DNA of 64,000 bases from Streptomyces broussonetiae (GCF_009796285.1 NZ_CP047020.1:4216001-4280000); one strand, 5' to 3'; counted from the first letter of the stretch, positions 1 through 9,062 are shown. Notes: generated by a model not told the origin, from the sequence alone. Translations and numbers: made by a program.

Positions 1-744
1 CAGCAGGTCCCGGTACTCGGTGAGGAAGGCCTCCCGCGCCTCGGGGTCGTCGGCGAGCACGGTCAGGGCGGGCCGCAGACCGGTGCCCTTCACCCAGTCC
101 AGGACCGGGTCCTCGCCCTGCAGGACATGGAAGTACGTCGTCTGCCACACGTCGGTGGCGCAGCCGAGTCGGGCCAGGCGGTCCAGGTAGGCGCCGGGGG
201 TGTGCACGGAGTCGGTGCGGCGCAGGACGTCGGCGAGGCGGGCCTTCCAGCGGGGCGTGCCGGCGAGGTCGCGCATCAGGGCGTGCAGTGGCGCGTCGAT
301 GTTGTCCGGCACCTGGAAGGCGAAGGAACCGCCGGGGCGCAGGCCGGCGACGAGGTCGGCGAACCGGTCGGCGTGGCCCGGCACCCACTGCAGGGTCGCG
401 TTGGAGACGATCAGGTCGTAGGGCTCCGCGGGCGTCCAGGTGCGGATGTCGGCGGCGGCGAAGTCCAGCCGGCCGCCCCCGGCCGTGGGGCCCGCGTGGC
501 CGGTGTGGGCCGCGTCGAGCATCTCGGGCGAGTTGTCGTATCCGGTGATGTGTGCGCCGGGCCAGCGTTCGGCGAGCAGGGCGGTGGCGTTGCCGGGGCC
601 GCAGCCGAGGTCGGCGATGCGTGGTGCCGCCGTGGGCAGGGCGGGGACGCGGGCGAGGAGGTCGGCGAAGGGGCGGGCCCGGTGCCCGGCGTGCCGCAGG
701 TACTGACCGGGGTCCCACACGGGGTTCGTCCTGGGGTTCGTCAT
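1..744 (-). CDS. tam: Trans-aconitate 2-methyltransferase (3' end outside window)
   Basis: SAM-dependent methyltransferase that esterifies trans-aconitate, relieving its inhibition of aconitase. The product opens MTNPRTNPVWDPGQYL, matching the family N-terminus, and carries the SAM-binding motif ADLGCGPGN near residue 45, then YDLIVSNATLQWVPGH. 248 codons are visible; the usual length is about 260-270 residues, so only the extreme C-terminus is missing. The ATG at 744 has a purine-rich stretch (gtagggg) just upstream. It is divergent from a MarR-family gene with a palindrome-rich gap between, the arrangement described for tam/tamR in S. coelicolor. Function and regulation follow from that family knowledge; the motifs are seen here. 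Confidence 0.88.
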   Translation of the reverse strand, partial: MTNPRTNPVWDPGQYLRHAGHRARPFADLLARVPALPTAAPRIADLGCGPGNATALLAERWPGAHITGYDNSPEMLDAAHTGHAGPTAGGGRLDFAAADIRTWTPAEPYDLIVSNATLQWVPGHADRFADLVAGLRPGGSFAFQVPDNIDAPLHALMRDLAGTPRWKARLADVLRRTDSVHTPGAYLDRLARLGCATDVWQTTYFHVLQGEDPVLDWVKGTGLRPALTVLADDPEAREAFLTEYRDLL

Positions 745-768
745 GCCCCTACTGTCCCCTTCCCTTTA

Positions 769-796
769 TCTTGATGTCAAGAGACTTGAAGTCAAG
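769..796. promoter_or_regulatory. Two inverted repeats, putative TamR operators
   Basis: The gap between tam and tamR contains tcttga-tg-tcaaga (769-782) and cttga-ag-tcaag (785-796), two near-perfect dyads about 15 bp apart, so on the same helix face at roughly 1.5 turns. The shared core also gives the direct repeat gtcaagagactt at 776-787 and 791-802. MarR-family dimers bind dyads of this size, and TamR is known to repress both divergent genes. That these two dyads are the sites is inferred. Confidence 0.7.
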
Positions 797-832
797 AGAC
801 TTCATGTCGACACAACCACTACACTGATCGCC

Positions 833-1330
833 ATGGAGGACGAGGTCGATCGGCTGGTCGCAGCGTGGCGCCGGGAGCGCCCGGACCTCGACGTGGAGCC
901 GCTGGAAGTGCTCAGCCGGGTGAGCAGACTGGCCCGGCACCTGGACCGCGCACGCCGGCTCGCCTTTTCCGAGCACCAGCTGGAGCCCTGGGAGTTCGAC
1001 GTGCTGACCGCGCTCAGGCGCGCGGGCACGCCCTATCAGCTCTCCCCCGGCCAGCTGCTGACCCAGACGCTCGTCACGTCGGGCACGATGACCAACCGGA
1101 TCGACCGGCTGGCGAAGAAGGGCCTGGTGGAACGGCTGCCCGACCCGAGCGACCGGCGGGGCGTGCTGGTCCGGCTGACCGACACCGGCCGGGACCGTGC
1201 CGACCAGGCGCTCGCGGGCCTGCTGGAGCAGGAGCGGGCGATCCTCGCCGAGCTGTCCCGCGGCCAGCGCGCCGAACTGGCCGGGCTGCTACGCCAGTTG
1301 ACCGCCCCGTTCGACAACATCCCCGGCTAG
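833..1330 (+). CDS. tamR: MarR/UrtR-family repressor TamR
   Basis: A 165-residue winged-helix regulator of the urate-responsive-like MarR subgroup, with the extra N-terminal helix (MEDEVDRLVAAWRRERPDL). The central helix-turn-helix is around TSGTMTNRIDRLAKKGLVER and the wing contains DPSDRRGVLVRLT. In S. coelicolor TamR releases DNA on binding trans-aconitate, cis-aconitate, citrate or isocitrate, linking oxidative damage of aconitase to tam expression. The ATG at 833 is chosen because it follows the operator dyads and gives the usual family length; in-frame codons further upstream would put the operators inside the gene. Its last 42 bases overlap the 3' end of the convergent LuxR-type gene. 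Confidence 0.85.
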   Translation: MEDEVDRLVAAWRRERPDLDVEPLEVLSRVSRLARHLDRARRLAFSEHQLEPWEFDVLTALRRAGTPYQLSPGQLLTQTLVTSGTMTNRIDRLAKKGLVERLPDPSDRRGVLVRLTDTGRDRADQALAGLLEQERAILAELSRGQRAELAGLLRQLTAPFDNIPG

Positions 1331-2056
1331 CTCGGCCGGGCCGACGCCCGCGCGCCGGGCGAGCGCCACGGCGGCCAGCGTGGAGTGGACACCGAGCTTG
1401 CCGAGGACGTTCTGCATATGGGTGCGCACCGTGTGCGGAGACAGGAACAGCCGCTCGGCGACGGCCTTTCGGCCCAGCCCAGCGACCATGCAGCGCAGCA
1501 CCTCCCGCTCCCTGGGCGTGAGGGACTCCACCAGTTGCTCGCTCTCGGTGCGGTGCCGGCGCGCGGCCGTCAGCTCCTTCAGCACGCCGGTGAGCAGGGC
1601 GGGCGGCAGATGCGTCTCGTCGCGCAGCACCCCCCGGATCACCGTCAGCAGCCGCGACAGCGAGCAGTCCTTGGCGACCCACCCCGAGGCACCGGCCTGG
1701 AGGGCGAGCGCCGCCCGCTGGGGATCGTCCTTCTCGGCGAGCACGACGATCCGCACGCCGGGCTGGGCCGCGCGCACGCCCGCGACCAGCGAGATCCCGT
1801 CGACGAGCCCTTCCTCGTTGCCCTCCCGCACGGGCACGGCCGGGCGGCTGCCCGGGACGGTGCCGCCCAGGTCGGCGTCGGCCAGGAGGACGTCGTAGCG
1901 ACGGCCCTCGGCGGCGGCGCGCTCCAGGCAGCGCAGCGCGGCGGGGCCGCTGCCGGCGGCGGAGACGTCGACGTCCGGCTCGGCGGCCAGGGCCGCGGCG
2001 AGCGACTCGGCGAAGATCCGGTGGTCGTCCACGACCAGGACTCGGATACGAACCAC
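1289..2056 (-). CDS. LuxR/NarL-family response regulator
   Basis: 255 residues. An N-terminal receiver has the acidic pair DD (10-11) and the probable phospho-acceptor Asp60 in YDVLLADADLGG, followed by GASGWVAKD with the conserved Lys. A C-terminal LuxR helix-turn-helix (about 185-245) contains LTPREREVLRCMVAGLGRKAV and PHTVRTHMQNVLGKLG. The start is GTG with a GGGGG tract about eight bases upstream. No sensor kinase is adjacent, so it is an orphan regulator here. Its 3' end overlaps tamR by 42 bp tail to tail, which could allow transcriptional interference. The target is unknown. Confidence 0.85.
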   Translation of the reverse strand: MVRIRVLVVDDHRIFAESLAAALAAEPDVDVSAAGSGPAALRCLERAAAEGRRYDVLLADADLGGTVPGSRPAVPVREGNEEGLVDGISLVAGVRAAQPGVRIVVLAEKDDPQRAALALQAGASGWVAKDCSLSRLLTVIRGVLRDETHLPPALLTGVLKELTAARRHRTESEQLVESLTPREREVLRCMVAGLGRKAVAERLFLSPHTVRTHMQNVLGKLGVHSTLAAVALARRAGVGPAELAGDVVERGGQLA

Positions 2057-2433
2057 GAAACCCCCTTCCCCGGGCTCCGCGCGGAGCTGGGGACACCCAA
2101 GGTTTGGACAAGCCCGGCGGCAATCCGGCCCATGCCGGACCGGCGGTCGGCCGGTCCGGAAACGACCCGGCCGTCAGCCGGTCCACAGACCGGAAAAAGC
2201 CCGGAGAACGAGAACGACGACCCGCACGGGTACGACACCCACGCAGAGGGCGCGCACCGCACGGCCGCCGCCGTCGCGGAGACTGCTACCCCCACCGCGG
2301 GCGTCGTACCCGCATGTCTCGCCCCCTGATCGGCACCGGCCCCCACCGGTGCTGCTCCTCAGAGTACGGATGCGAGCACGCAGCGGAAGCCGATTTGCAG
2401 AACTGGCTGTCCGGCGCGTTTATCGTGTGCCGC
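2057..2433. other. Intergenic region between divergent LuxR and GNAT genes
   Basis: 377 bases with no convincing gene. The part at 2130-2200 is rich in overlapping copies of ccggtcc and its complement and could form several stem-loops. On the plus strand a TATCGT hexamer at 2421-2426 ends seven bases before the acetyltransferase ATG, consistent with a -10 element giving a leaderless mRNA; no clear -35 is seen. Confidence 0.4.
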
Positions 2434-2883
2434 ATGTTTCGTATTGAGGCGGAAGTCGACAAAGCCCGACGTGATCTGCTCCGCTCACGGTTGCGGGACA
2501 CCAACACGGCGGCGTCCCCGGTGCTGGCGTCCCTGCGCGGTACGCCCGGCGCACGCGAAGTCCCCCTCCACGTCTGGGCGCTGGACGAGGCCGGGGATCT
2601 GGCGGGCGGCCTGGTCGGGCACACCTGGGCGACCTGGCTGCACGTCACCTACCTGTGGGTGGACAGCGTCCACCGCGGTACGGGCCTCGGTTCGCACCTG
2701 CTGGCGAAGGCGGAACACATCGCCGCCACGGACCGCGCCTGCACGGCGTCCCGCCTGGAGACGTGGGACTTCCAGGCTCCGCGCTTCTACCAGAAGCAGG
2801 GCTACGAGGTGGTGTGCGTGATCCCCGACTACCCGCCGGGGATCACGGAGTACACGCTGACGAAGCGGCTACCGGTACGGTGA
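2434..2883 (+). CDS. GNAT-family N-acetyltransferase
   Basis: 149 residues. The acetyl-CoA pyrophosphate-binding motif appears as VDSVHRGTGLGSHLL in the middle, followed by the typical C-terminal APRFYQKQGYEVV segment, in which the Tyr is often the general acid. The substrate cannot be told from sequence. The ATG at 2434 was chosen over upstream in-frame starts because the GNAT fold begins just after it and a -10-like element lies seven bases before it. It is a single gene, followed directly by a decayed reading frame. Confidence 0.8.
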   Translation: MFRIEAEVDKARRDLLRSRLRDTNTAASPVLASLRGTPGAREVPLHVWALDEAGDLAGGLVGHTWATWLHVTYLWVDSVHRGTGLGSHLLAKAEHIAATDRACTASRLETWDFQAPRFYQKQGYEVVCVIPDYPPGITEYTLTKRLPVR

Positions 2884-3401
2884 AACCCTCACCGGCACCC
2901 GTCTCGCGATGCCGGTGACCTCGAGGCCGACCTGGCGCGCGAGATCAACCACACCGACCCGGCCGATCTCAGCGTCCGTCTGGTGGAGGAGTTCCGGGGC
3001 CGGATCACCGCCCGGCGGGATCCCGGTTTCGATTGCGCCGTGGCCGCGGCCGTCGCCGAGATCCGGGCCGCCCGAGGGCCCGACCGCCGACCGAGAACCA
3101 CCAGCCGGTCGTGGCCGAGCTCACGCTTGAGGCCCTCGCGCGCTGTCGGGCCATCGGCCACGGGGCCCTCGAGGTCGCCGAAGCCCTCCGCGCCGAAGTG
3201 GGGAAGAGCCCGGCCCTCGGCCGGCAGGCGCGCGGCGCGGTCGGCGGCATGAAGCTGTACACGACACGCGTCGAAGCCGCGAACGCCGGCCCGGCGCTCA
3301 CGGTCACATACGTCCACGACGCCCCGCCACCCGCGCCCGGACCGATCCGTATCGCCCTCGTTCCACCGGTCCGCTTCGCGGACGGCGACGCCGGCCTCTG
3401 A
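2884..3401 (+). pseudogene. Decayed open frame, unrecognised product
   Basis: Two overlapping coding-like stretches in different frames. From about 2908 the frame reads GDLEADLAREINHTDPADL and then RDPGFDCAVAAAVAEIRAAR. Near 3080-3095 plausible protein sequence moves to another frame (VVAELTLEALARCRAIGHGA to VRFADGDAGL, stop at 3401). The first stretch has no start codon after the preceding stop. This fits a gene that lost its start and took a frameshift. I do not recognise the family; chance coding bias in GC-rich DNA is the alternative. Confidence 0.4.
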
Positions 3402-3434
3402 CACCGGCGCCGCCGGACCCCGGGGCTGTGGAAC

Positions 3435-4598
3435 TCAGACCAGCCGCCGCGCCCCCGCCGACGGCACCGCCTCGAAGAGGCGCGGAGCCGTGAAGCCCGC
3501 CTTGGCGAAGGCGTCCTCGATCGTCTTCGTCAGGGCGTCCACCTCGTCGGCCTCCGTCAGGACGATCGCCGAGCCGCCGAAGCCGCCGCCGGTCATCCGG
3601 GCACCCAGCGCGCCTGCGGCCAGGGCGGTGTCGACGACCAGGTCCAGCTCCGGGCAGGAGATGCGGAAGTCGTCGCGCAGGGAGGCATGGCCCTCGGTGA
3701 GGACCGGGCCGATGGCGCGGGTGTCGCCGGCCCCGAGGAGTTCCACGACGCGCTCGACCCGGTGGTTCTCGGTCACGACGTGCCGGACCAGGCGCCGTAC
3801 CTCCTCCTCGTCGCCCAGCCGCTCCAGCGCCGCGTCGAGTTCGCCGTACGGGACGTCGCGCAGGGCGTCGACGCCGAGCAGGGCCGCGCCCTTCTCGCAG
3901 CCGGCCCGGCGCTTGCCGTACTCGCCGCCGCTGTGCGCGTGCTTGACCTGGGTGTCGACCACCAGCAGGCGCAGTCCCCCGGCCGCGAGGTCGAAGGGGA
4001 TCTGCCGCTGGGACAGGTCCCGGGTGTCGAGGAAGAGGGCGTGGCCCTGCTCGCAGCAGGCCGACGCCGTCTGGTCCATGATGCCGGTCGGCGCGCCGAC
4101 GTAGACGTTCTCGGCGCGCTGGCACAGGCGGGCCAACTGCCAGCGCTGGAGCCCGAGTTCGTACAGGTCGTTCAGGGCCAGGGCGATCACGACCTCCAGG
4201 GCCGCCGACGACGACAGGCCCGCGCCCGTCGGGACCGTGGAGGACAGGTGGACGTCGGCGCCCGTGATCGCGTGGCCCGCCCCGCGCAGGGCCCAGACCA
4301 CGCCCGCCGGGTACGCCGTCCAGTTCTCGTCGCTCCCGGGGGCGAGGGCGTCCAGGCGCAGTTCCGACACGCCGCCCTCGATGTCCGCCGAGTGCAGGCG
4401 CAGCACGCCGTCGTCCCTGCGCGAGAGTGCCGCGGTCGCCCGGTGCGGCAGCGCGAACGGCATGACGAAGCCGTCGTTGTAGTCGGTGTGCTCGCCGATC
4501 AGGTTGACCCGGCCCGGCGCCGCCCACACCCCCTGCGGCTCGGTGCCGTACAGCTCGGTGAAGCGCTGCGCGACCTGCTGTGCCCCCACTGGTGCCAC
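3435..4598 (-). CDS. galK: Galactokinase
   Basis: 387 residues. It phosphorylates galactose to galactose-1-phosphate, the first step of the Leloir pathway in the cytoplasm. Visible signatures are GRVNLIGEHTDYNDGFV (GHMP and galactose binding), the ATP-binding loop PTGAGLSSSAALE, the catalytic Asp in GIMDQ, and MTGGGFGGSAI near the C-terminus. The start is GTG with GGAG upstream; it shares one base with the galE stop (TAGTG), implying translational coupling. It is the last gene of the galTEK operon. Length is normal and nothing is missing. Confidence 0.96.
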   Translation of the reverse strand: MAPVGAQQVAQRFTELYGTEPQGVWAAPGRVNLIGEHTDYNDGFVMPFALPHRATAALSRRDDGVLRLHSADIEGGVSELRLDALAPGSDENWTAYPAGVVWALRGAGHAITGADVHLSSTVPTGAGLSSSAALEVVIALALNDLYELGLQRWQLARLCQRAENVYVGAPTGIMDQTASACCEQGHALFLDTRDLSQRQIPFDLAAGGLRLLVVDTQVKHAHSGGEYGKRRAGCEKGAALLGVDALRDVPYGELDAALERLGDEEEVRRLVRHVVTENHRVERVVELLGAGDTRAIGPVLTEGHASLRDDFRISCPELDLVVDTALAAGALGARMTGGGFGGSAIVLTEADEVDALTKTIEDAFAKAGFTAPRLFEAVPSAGARRLV

Positions 4599-5560
4599 TA
4601 GTGCTCCTTAGCGATGTGCTGCGCGAACTCCCAGGCGTCCGCGACGATTCCCGCGAGGTCCGCGCGGGACGGGTTCCAGCCCAGTTTCTCGCGGGCCACC
4701 TCCGCCGAGGCGACCAGGACGGCCGGGTCGCCGCCGCGGCGCGGGGCCACGATCTCGGGGATCGGGTGGCCGGTGACCTGGCGGACCGTCTCGATGACCT
4801 CGCGGACGGAGAAGCCGTTGCCGTTGCCGAGGTTGCAGATCAGGTGCTCGCCCGGGCGGGCCGCCGCGACGGCCAGGAGGTGGGCCTCGGCCAGGTCCGC
4901 CACATGGATGTAGTCGCGCACGCAGGTGCCGTCGGGGGTGGCGTAGTCGTCGCCGTAGACCGAGATCGCGTCGCGGCGGCCCTGGGCGACCTGGAGGACC
5001 AGCGGGATCAGGTGCGACTCGGGGTCGTGCCGCTCGCCGTGGGCGCCGTACGCGCCCGCCACGTTGAAGTAGCGCAGGGACACCGCCGCCAGTCCGTGGG
5101 CGTCGGCCTCGCTGGTGATCATGTGGTCGACGGCGAGCTTGGTGGCCCCGTAGGGGTTGGTCGGCCTCGTGGGGGCGCTCTCCTCGATCGGGACCTGCTC
5201 CGGCTCGCCGTACGTCGCCGCCGTGGAGGAGAAGACGAGCCGGCGCACGCCCGCGTCGCGCATCGCGCCGAGCAGGGCCAGGGAGCCGGCGACGTTGTTG
5301 TCCCAGTACTTCTCCGGCTTCACCACCGACTCGCCGACCTGGGAGGACGCAGCGAAGTGCAGCACGCCGTCGTAGGAGGGGTCGAGCCACTTGGCGGCGT
5401 CGCGGATGTCGCCCTCGACGAAGGCGGCACCGGACGGGACGCCCTCGCGGAAGCCCGTGGAGAGGTTGTCGAGGACCGTCACCTCGTGGCCGGCCTCCAG
5501 CAGATGCTGGGCCACCACGCTGCCGACGTAACCCGCCCCGCCCGTCACCAGGTACCTCAT
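4598..5560 (-). CDS. galE: UDP-glucose 4-epimerase
   Basis: 320 residues, an extended short-chain dehydrogenase. The NAD-binding motif GGAGYVGS is at the N-terminus, FSSTAATYG carries the active-site Ser/Thr region, and YGATK supplies the catalytic Tyr and Lys. It interconverts UDP-galactose and UDP-glucose. Its ATG overlaps the galT stop (ATGA) and its stop overlaps the galK start, so the three genes are coupled. In S. lividans an internal constitutive promoter (galP2) is known upstream of galE, letting epimerase be made without galactose; I did not identify that promoter by sequence here. Confidence 0.95.
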   Translation of the reverse strand: MRYLVTGGAGYVGSVVAQHLLEAGHEVTVLDNLSTGFREGVPSGAAFVEGDIRDAAKWLDPSYDGVLHFAASSQVGESVVKPEKYWDNNVAGSLALLGAMRDAGVRRLVFSSTAATYGEPEQVPIEESAPTRPTNPYGATKLAVDHMITSEADAHGLAAVSLRYFNVAGAYGAHGERHDPESHLIPLVLQVAQGRRDAISVYGDDYATPDGTCVRDYIHVADLAEAHLLAVAAARPGEHLICNLGNGNGFSVREVIETVRQVTGHPIPEIVAPRRGGDPAVLVASAEVAREKLGWNPSRADLAGIVADAWEFAQHIAKEH

Positions 5561-6642
5561 CAGCTCGCTACCTCTCGCAGTCGCTCGGCCGCGCGCTCCG
5601 GCGGCACGTCGTTGATGAACACGCTCATGCCGGACTCGGAACCCGCGAGAAACTTCAGCTTGCCGGAAGTGCGGCGGATGGTGAAAAGCTCGAGGTGGAG
5701 CGCGAAGTCGTCCCGCGTCACACCGTCGAACTCCTCCAGCGCGCCGAACGGCGCCTGGTGCCAGCCCATGATGTACGGCGTCGCGGGCTCGCCCACGGAG
5801 TTCTCCCCTGCGTCCCGTCCGCCGAAGATCCGGTCGAAGCGCCTCAAGAGTTCCAGATAGACCTGGGGGAACTCTGTGCGTGCCGCCTCGTCCAGAGCGA
5901 GCAGGTCGGGGACCCGGCGCCTGGGGTACAGGTGCACCTCGTAGGGCCAGTGCGCCGCGTACGGCACGAAGGCCACCCAGTGTTCACCCTCGAGGACGAC
6001 CCGCTCGCCGGCGAGTTCCCGCTCCACGACGGCGTCGAACAGGTTCTCCCCGCCGGTCGCCTCCTTGTGGGCGGCGAGCGAGCGGAGCATCAGCGCGGTG
6101 CGCGGAGTGGTGAAGGGGTAGGCGTAGATCTGGCCGTGCGGGTGGCCCAGGGTCACGCCGATCTCCTCGCCCCGGTTCTCGAAGCAGAAGACCTGCTCGA
6201 CGGCGGGCAGGTGCGACAGCTCCGAGGTGCGGTCCGTCCAGGCGTCCAGCACCAGCCGGGCCTGCTCCTCGGTGAGGTCGGCGAAGGAGGAGTCGTGGTC
6301 GGAGGTGAAGCAGACGACCTCACAGCGGCCGGAGTCGCCGGCGAGGGAGGGGAAACGGTTCTCGAAGACGACGACGTCGTAGGACGAGTCCGGGATCTCG
6401 CTGAGCCGCTCGCCGCGCGTCGGGCACAGCGGGCACTGGTCGGCCGGCGGGTGGTACGTACGGCCCTGGCGGTGCGAGGCGATCGCCACCGAGTCGCCGA
6501 GGAGCACGTCCCGGCGGATCTCGGAGGTGGTGACCGTGCGGTCCAGGGGACGGCGGTCGACGGCGTCCCGCACGGCGTCATCCCTGAGGTCGTAGTAGAT
6601 CAGCTCACGACCGTCGGCCAGCCGTGTCGAGGTCTTCTTCAA
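5560..6642 (-). CDS. galT: Galactose-1-phosphate uridylyltransferase
   Basis: 360 residues. It transfers UMP from UDP-glucose to galactose-1-phosphate. The active-site motif [11 protein letters not shown] carries the nucleophilic His, and CPLCP is the N-terminal metal-binding pair. First gene of galTEK. The start ATGAAGAAGACC lies downstream of an unusually AT-rich stretch (6655-6770) that holds repeats and is the likely galactose-inducible promoter galP1. It is divergent from a sodium:solute symporter gene, a likely sugar importer for the same pathway. Confidence 0.95.
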   Translation of the reverse strand: MKKTSTRLADGRELIYYDLRDDAVRDAVDRRPLDRTVTTSEIRRDVLLGDSVAIASHRQGRTYHPPADQCPLCPTRGERLSEIPDSSYDVVVFENRFPSLAGDSGRCEVVCFTSDHDSSFADLTEEQARLVLDAWTDRTSELSHLPAVEQVFCFENRGEEIGVTLGHPHGQIYAYPFTTPRTALMLRSLAAHKEATGGENLFDAVVERELAGERVVLEGEHWVAFVPYAAHWPYEVHLYPRRRVPDLLALDEAARTEFPQVYLELLRRFDRIFGGRDAGENSVGEPATPYIMGWHQAPFGALEEFDGVTRDDFALHLELFTIRRTSGKLKFLAGSESGMSVFINDVPPERAAERLREVAS

Positions 6643-6679
6643 CGCCGGACTCCTCTACGTCCCGCACCCAATCACCCAA

Positions 6680-6759
6680 CACAATCAAACATAACAGACC
6701 ACAACCTCACAACCTCTAGGATCATCACAATCAAACAAAGAACACCAACAGAAGTGTTC
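6680..6759. promoter_or_regulatory. gal promoter region: 12-bp direct repeats and an inverted repeat
   Basis: Between galT and the divergent symporter, the 12-mer cacaatcaaaca occurs at 6680-6691 and again at 6726-6737, 46 bp apart. The dyad gaacac-N8-gtgttc spans 6740-6759. The surrounding 100 bases are markedly AT-rich for this chromosome. S. lividans galP1 lies at this position and is galactose-inducible, so these repeats are good candidates for the repressor or activator sites. Which repeat does what is not determined. Confidence 0.6.
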
Positions 6760-6822
6760 AATTACTAAACGCGGCGGCGTAGGTTCCGCTGAGGATCAGT
6801 TCGCGCAACGAAGCGAGTTCTC

Positions 6823-8514
6823 ATGCAAACCCCCACATACGGACCCACGTATCTGGCGGCGGGGCTACAGCTCCCCGTCAACTGGCTGGACTACACGATC
6901 CTGGCGATCTACTTCGTCGTCGTGCTCGGCATCGGCTTCGCCGCCCGCCGCTCGGTCAAGACCAGCCTCGACTTCTTCCTCTCGGGACGCTCGCTGCCCG
7001 CCTGGATCACCGGTCTCGCCTTCATCTCGGCGAACCTGGCGGCCACCGAGATCCTGGGCATGGCCGCGAACAGCGCCCAGTACGGTGCCTACACCGTGCA
7101 CTGGTACTGGATCGGCGCCATCCCCGCCATGGTCTTCCTGGGCCTGGTGATGATGCCCTTCTACTACGGCAGCAAGGTCCGCTCGGTCCCCGAGTTCCTG
7201 CTGCTGCGCTTCGACCGGGCCGCCCACCTGCTCAGTTCGATCCTGTTCGCGTTCGCCGCGATCCTGATCGCGGGCGTCAACCTCTACGCCCTCGCGATCG
7301 TCGTCGAGGCGCTGCTGGGCTGGCCGCAGTGGGTCGCGATCGTCGTCGCCGGCGCGTTCGTCCTCGCGTACATCACCCTCGGCGGCCTCTCCTCGGCGAT
7401 CTACAACGAGGTGCTCCAGTTCTTCGTGATCCTGGCCGCCCTCATCCCGATCACCATCCTCGGCCTGAAGAAGGTCGGCGGCTGGGGCGGCCTGACCCAC
7501 AAGCTCACCGCCACCCACGGCCACAACTTCACCACCGCCTGGGGCGGCACCGGCATCGGCAGCACCAACCCGCTCGGCGCGAACTGGCTGACCATCGTCC
7601 TCGGCCTCGGCTTCGTGCTCTCCTTCGGCTACTGGACCACCAACTTCGCCGAGGTGCAGCGCGCCCTGTCCGCGAAGAACCTCTCCGCCGGACAGCGCAC
7701 CCCGCTGATCGCCGCCTACCCCAAGATCTTCATCGTCTTCCTGGTGATGATCCCGGGCCTGGTCGCCGCCGCGCTCGTGCCCAGGATCGGCACCAGCGGC
7801 TCGGGCCTGCAGTACAACGACGCCATCCCGTACCTGATGCAGGAACTGCTGCCCAACGGCGTGCTCGGCATCGCGGTCACCGGTCTGCTGGCGGCCTTCA
7901 TGGCGGGCATGGCGGCCAACGTGTCGTCCTTCAACACCGTGTTCACGAACGACATCTGGGCCAAGTACGTGGTGCGCGGCCGCGAGGACGCCTACTACGT
8001 CCGCTTCGGCCGCCTGATCACCGCGATCGGCGTCGCCGCCTCGGTCGGAACGGCGTTCCTGGCATCGTCGTTCTCGAACATCATGAGCTACCTGCAGACG
8101 CTGTTCTCCTTCTTCAACGTGCCGATGTTCGTCGTCTTCATCGTCGGCATGTTCTGGAAGCGCGCGTCCGCCAAGTCCGGCTTCTGGGGCCTGCTCGCCG
8201 GTACCGTGACCGCGATGGTGAACTACTTCGTGCTCTACAAGAAGGGCATCATCTCGATCCCCACCGACCAGGGCGCCAACTTCGTCTCGGCGATCGCGGG
8301 CTTCGTCGCCGGTGCGGTCGTGATGGTCGCGGTGTCCCTGTTCACCAGGCCCAAGCCGGTCGAGCAGTTGCAGGGCCTGGTCTACGGCACCCGCTCCCCC
8401 GGCATGTCCGAGGTACCCGCCGCCGGTGACGACGCCTGGTACCGCAAGCCCGCCCTGCTGGGCTGGGGCGCGGTCGCACTGGCCGCCGCCTGCTACATCC
8501 CGTTCTCGTTCTGA
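6823..8514 (+). CDS. Sodium:solute symporter (SSS family), probable galactose importer
   Basis: 563 residues with about 13-14 hydrophobic segments starting at WLDYTILAIYFVVVLGIGF. The SSS-type segment SLDFFLSGRSLPAWITGLAF follows, and AFMAGMAANVSSFNTVFTND corresponds to the conserved Na+-site helix of vSGLT-like proteins. It is divergent from galT across a shared AT-rich control region, which supports sugar uptake feeding the Leloir enzymes; the substrate is inferred from context. A small membrane protein gene follows after 20 bases, probably cotranscribed. Confidence 0.85.
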   Translation: MQTPTYGPTYLAAGLQLPVNWLDYTILAIYFVVVLGIGFAARRSVKTSLDFFLSGRSLPAWITGLAFISANLAATEILGMAANSAQYGAYTVHWYWIGAIPAMVFLGLVMMPFYYGSKVRSVPEFLLLRFDRAAHLLSSILFAFAAILIAGVNLYALAIVVEALLGWPQWVAIVVAGAFVLAYITLGGLSSAIYNEVLQFFVILAALIPITILGLKKVGGWGGLTHKLTATHGHNFTTAWGGTGIGSTNPLGANWLTIVLGLGFVLSFGYWTTNFAEVQRALSAKNLSAGQRTPLIAAYPKIFIVFLVMIPGLVAAALVPRIGTSGSGLQYNDAIPYLMQELLPNGVLGIAVTGLLAAFMAGMAANVSSFNTVFTNDIWAKYVVRGREDAYYVRFGRLITAIGVAASVGTAFLASSFSNIMSYLQTLFSFFNVPMFVVFIVGMFWKRASAKSGFWGLLAGTVTAMVNYFVLYKKGIISIPTDQGANFVSAIAGFVAGAVVMVAVSLFTRPKPVEQLQGLVYGTRSPGMSEVPAAGDDAWYRKPALLGWGAVALAAACYIPFSF

Positions 8515-8534
8515 CGCGGAAGGACAGAGCAACC

Positions 8535-8888
8535 ATGAGCGAACACCCCGACCCCGCAGAGCACTCCGACCGCCGTCACGAGGGCTTCCACTACAACGAG
8601 GAGGACGTCCAGAGGGAGGTCACCGAGCTGGAGGGCAGGTCCGCGACCGCGGCCCGCATCTTCGACCTGCGCCGCATCATCGGCGGCCTGTTCGTGCTGT
8701 ACGGCGTCATCGTCACGATCACCGGCATCACCGACTCCCGGGCCGCCATCGACAAGGCCCAGGGCGTCAACATCAACCTGTGGACCGGAATCGGCATGCT
8801 CCTGCTGGGCATCTTCTTCCTGGCCTGGCTGAAGCTCAGGCCTGCGGCGCCCCAGCCCGTTGCTCCGCAGGGGTCGCCGGAGGAGTGA
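8535..8888 (+). CDS. Small two-helix membrane protein, unknown
   Basis: 117 residues. A charged N-terminus (MSEHPDPAEHSDRRHEGFHY) is followed by two hydrophobic segments, IIGGLFVLYGVIVTITGI and WTGIGMLLLGIFFLAWL, separated by a short loop. The ATG is preceded by GGAAGGAC. It lies 20 bases after the symporter gene, so it may be an accessory subunit or chaperone of that transporter, but no family is recognised. It is convergent with the next regulator gene, with an interspersed repeat in the gap. Confidence 0.75.
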   Translation: MSEHPDPAEHSDRRHEGFHYNEEDVQREVTELEGRSATAARIFDLRRIIGGLFVLYGVIVTITGITDSRAAIDKAQGVNINLWTGIGMLLLGIFFLAWLKLRPAAPQPVAPQGSPEE

Positions 8889-8929
8889 CCGTCGGCAGGG
8901 GACGGTTTCCGCCGTAGCGGTGCAGGCCG

Positions 8930-8985
8930 TCCCCGGCTGCGGGTTCTTCGTGGCTGATCGCGCCGTTCCCCGCGCCCCCAGGCCC
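8930..8985 (-). repeat. Interspersed Streptomyces intergenic repeat, copy 1
   Basis: On the minus strand this reads ggggcgcggggaacggcgcg followed by atcagccacg and a cccgcagcc tail. It matches the copy at 45141-45190, which shares the core ggggcgcggggaac. This short GC-rich element with a gcgc...gcgc stem is familiar from many intergenic sites in Streptomyces. Here it lies in the gap between two convergent genes and may act as a terminator. Confidence 0.65.
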
Positions 8986-9062
8986 AGGACCACAGCCACC
9001 GCGCGTCCGCCTGGAGGAACCCCGGGCGGCGCGGGCGGCACGGGGGCGCGGGCGGCACGGGC

